From: a bacterium
GTDB lineage: Bacteria > Sumerlaeota > Sumerlaeia > UBA8349
NCBI GenBank assembly: GCA_013203855.1
Contig: JABMPG010000757.1
Span: 1 to 7,509 of the forward strand
Reading direction: 5' to 3'
Length of the DNA stretch: 7,509 nucleotides
Below are positions 7,109-7,509 of the stretch, in pieces. The translations under genes and the position numbers were made by a program. The first letter of the stretch is position 1, and every line of letters begins with the position of its first letter. Under the pieces are notes generated by a model that saw only the letters and a program-made list of their open reading frames with translations, searched no databases and was not told the DNA's origin.

Positions 7109-7184
7109 GTACTCATGGTAGCTGCGGCGTGCTCATGGTGAGCGGCGCTGAGAACCGGCTGCGAAACATGGAAAGGAAGATGCC

Positions 7185-7509
7185 ATGACTATCAAGAGAT
7201 CAATAATGTCGTTGGCGGTACTGGCCGCTGTTGTCGGGTCGATTGCACTGTCGGCCAATGAGGCCGAGGCCCGCGAGTCCGGACGCAGTTCCTGGAGTGT
7301 CAGCCTTGGCGGTTTGACCCTTGCCGGAGGCCCCGGTTACTCCGGACGGTCCAGCCATGCCGGGCGGGCCAGCCAGAGCGGGCGGTCCAGCCGCATCGAA
7401 CCGTCCAGCCATGTCGGGCGGTCCAGCCAGAGCGGGCGGTCTATCCAGATCGGGCGGTCCAGCCGCACCGAACCGTCCAGCCATGCCGGGCGGTCCAGCC
7501 ATGCCGGGC
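7185..7509 (+). CDS. Secreted hexapeptide-repeat protein, partial (3' end beyond the window)
   Basis: The frame opens with a clear Sec signal peptide: MTIKRS, a hydrophobic core SLAVLAAVVGSIALS, and a likely cut after NEAEA near residue 29. A mature N-terminus rich in Ser and Gly follows, then from about residue 55 a run of six-residue repeats of the type GRSSHA, GRASQS, GRSSRI and EPSSHV, still running at the window end (108 codons seen). The start is supported by AAAGGA (7172-7177), 7 nt before the ATG. The repeat part is Ser/Arg/Gly-rich, positively charged and probably disordered. I recognise no family. A frameshift at the repeat border would give a Gly/Pro/Ala-rich reading instead, also open, so the repeat frame is less certain than the signal peptide. 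Confidence 0.65.
   Translation, partial: MTIKRSIMSLAVLAAVVGSIALSANEAEARESGRSSWSVSLGGLTLAGGPGYSGRSSHAGRASQSGRSSRIEPSSHVGRSSQSGRSIQIGRSSRTEPSSHAGRSSHAG
7347..7509 (+). repeat. 18-bp tandem repeat array, nine copies to the window end
   Basis: Nine consecutive 18-bp units starting at 7347, 7365, 7383, 7401, 7419, 7437, 7455, 7473 and 7491 follow the pattern CGGTCCAGCCATGCCGGG, with most changes in the second half. Units with CAGAGC, with CGCATCGAA or CGCACCGAA, and with CAT recur. The CGC...GAA units (7383 and 7455) are 72 bp apart, which suggests a four-unit higher-order period. The array continues past the window. As 18 is divisible by three, the coding frame is kept in every copy. Confidence 0.9.

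Larger units (their letters stand above)
6533..7184. other. 652-bp region without a convincing gene, rich in inverted repeats
   Basis: This gap separates the start of the minus-strand methyltransferase operon from the start of the plus-strand repeat protein, so it should hold promoters in both directions, though none is clear. A 154-codon plus-strand frame (6583-7047, GTG start) is open, but it lacks a ribosome site and a recognisable domain and runs across several inverted repeats; I rate it about 0.2 as a gene. Its last 28 residues (QEVVVWMDNMLWENWLANIFG and the residues just before) look the most protein-like. Imperfect direct repeats starting CTCATGGT lie at 7113 and 7131. The inverted repeats are listed separately. 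Confidence 0.55.

Noticed and set aside
7200..7502. Collagen-like minus-strand frame over the 18-bp repeats
   Set aside because: The plus strand has a signal peptide and ribosome site in frame with the repeats. The Gly-X-Y pattern on the minus strand is irregular and follows from the repeat composition.
7347..7509. CRISPR array
   Set aside because: The 18-bp units are contiguous with no unique spacers and lie in an open reading frame.

Overview
The window looks like a piece of a moderately GC-rich chromosome from the PVC group, most probably a planctomycete (Phycisphaerae-like). Three things suggest this: a Tat-exported, formylglycine-type sulfatase; a YidC homologue with a large, divergent periplasmic domain; and intergenic DNA packed with perfect hairpins. 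This is inference from protein style. No rRNA, tRNA, CRISPR array or intact mobile element is visible.

Layout. Positions 1-140 hold a 20-bp perfect palindrome and three more hairpins. Positions 137-725 have no convincing gene. A sulfatase (726-2285, +) follows, with its own Shine-Dalgarno and a possible promoter. It converges on a minus-strand gene for a YidC/Oxa1-family protein (2504-4375), across a 218-bp gap with no convincing gene or terminator. The YidC-like gene appears to be transcribed from a promoter lying between the arms of an inverted-repeat element (4425-4509). Further along the minus strand is a two-gene operon: a class I SAM-dependent methyltransferase (5678-6532), then a radical SAM/SPASM protein (4545-5681) that overlaps it by 4 nt (ATGA). 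Positions 6533-7184 have no convincing gene but several inverted repeats. The window ends inside a plus-strand gene (7185-7509+) for a secreted protein with 18-bp tandem repeats.

How the genes fit together. The sulfatase is a periplasmic or extracellular scavenger of sulfate esters. It needs a formylglycine-generating enzyme that is not encoded here. The methyltransferase and radical SAM protein are almost certainly made together and probably act on one small molecule or peptide, but no substrate or precursor gene can be identified. By eye this operon is lower in GC (roughly 45-57% in sampled lines) than the sulfatase (about 63%), which fits a separate origin. The YidC-like protein is outside the usual rpmH-rnpA-yidC setting and lacks the usual cytoplasmic hairpin, so it looks like a divergent paralogue rather than the housekeeping insertase. 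Nothing links the four loci into one pathway.
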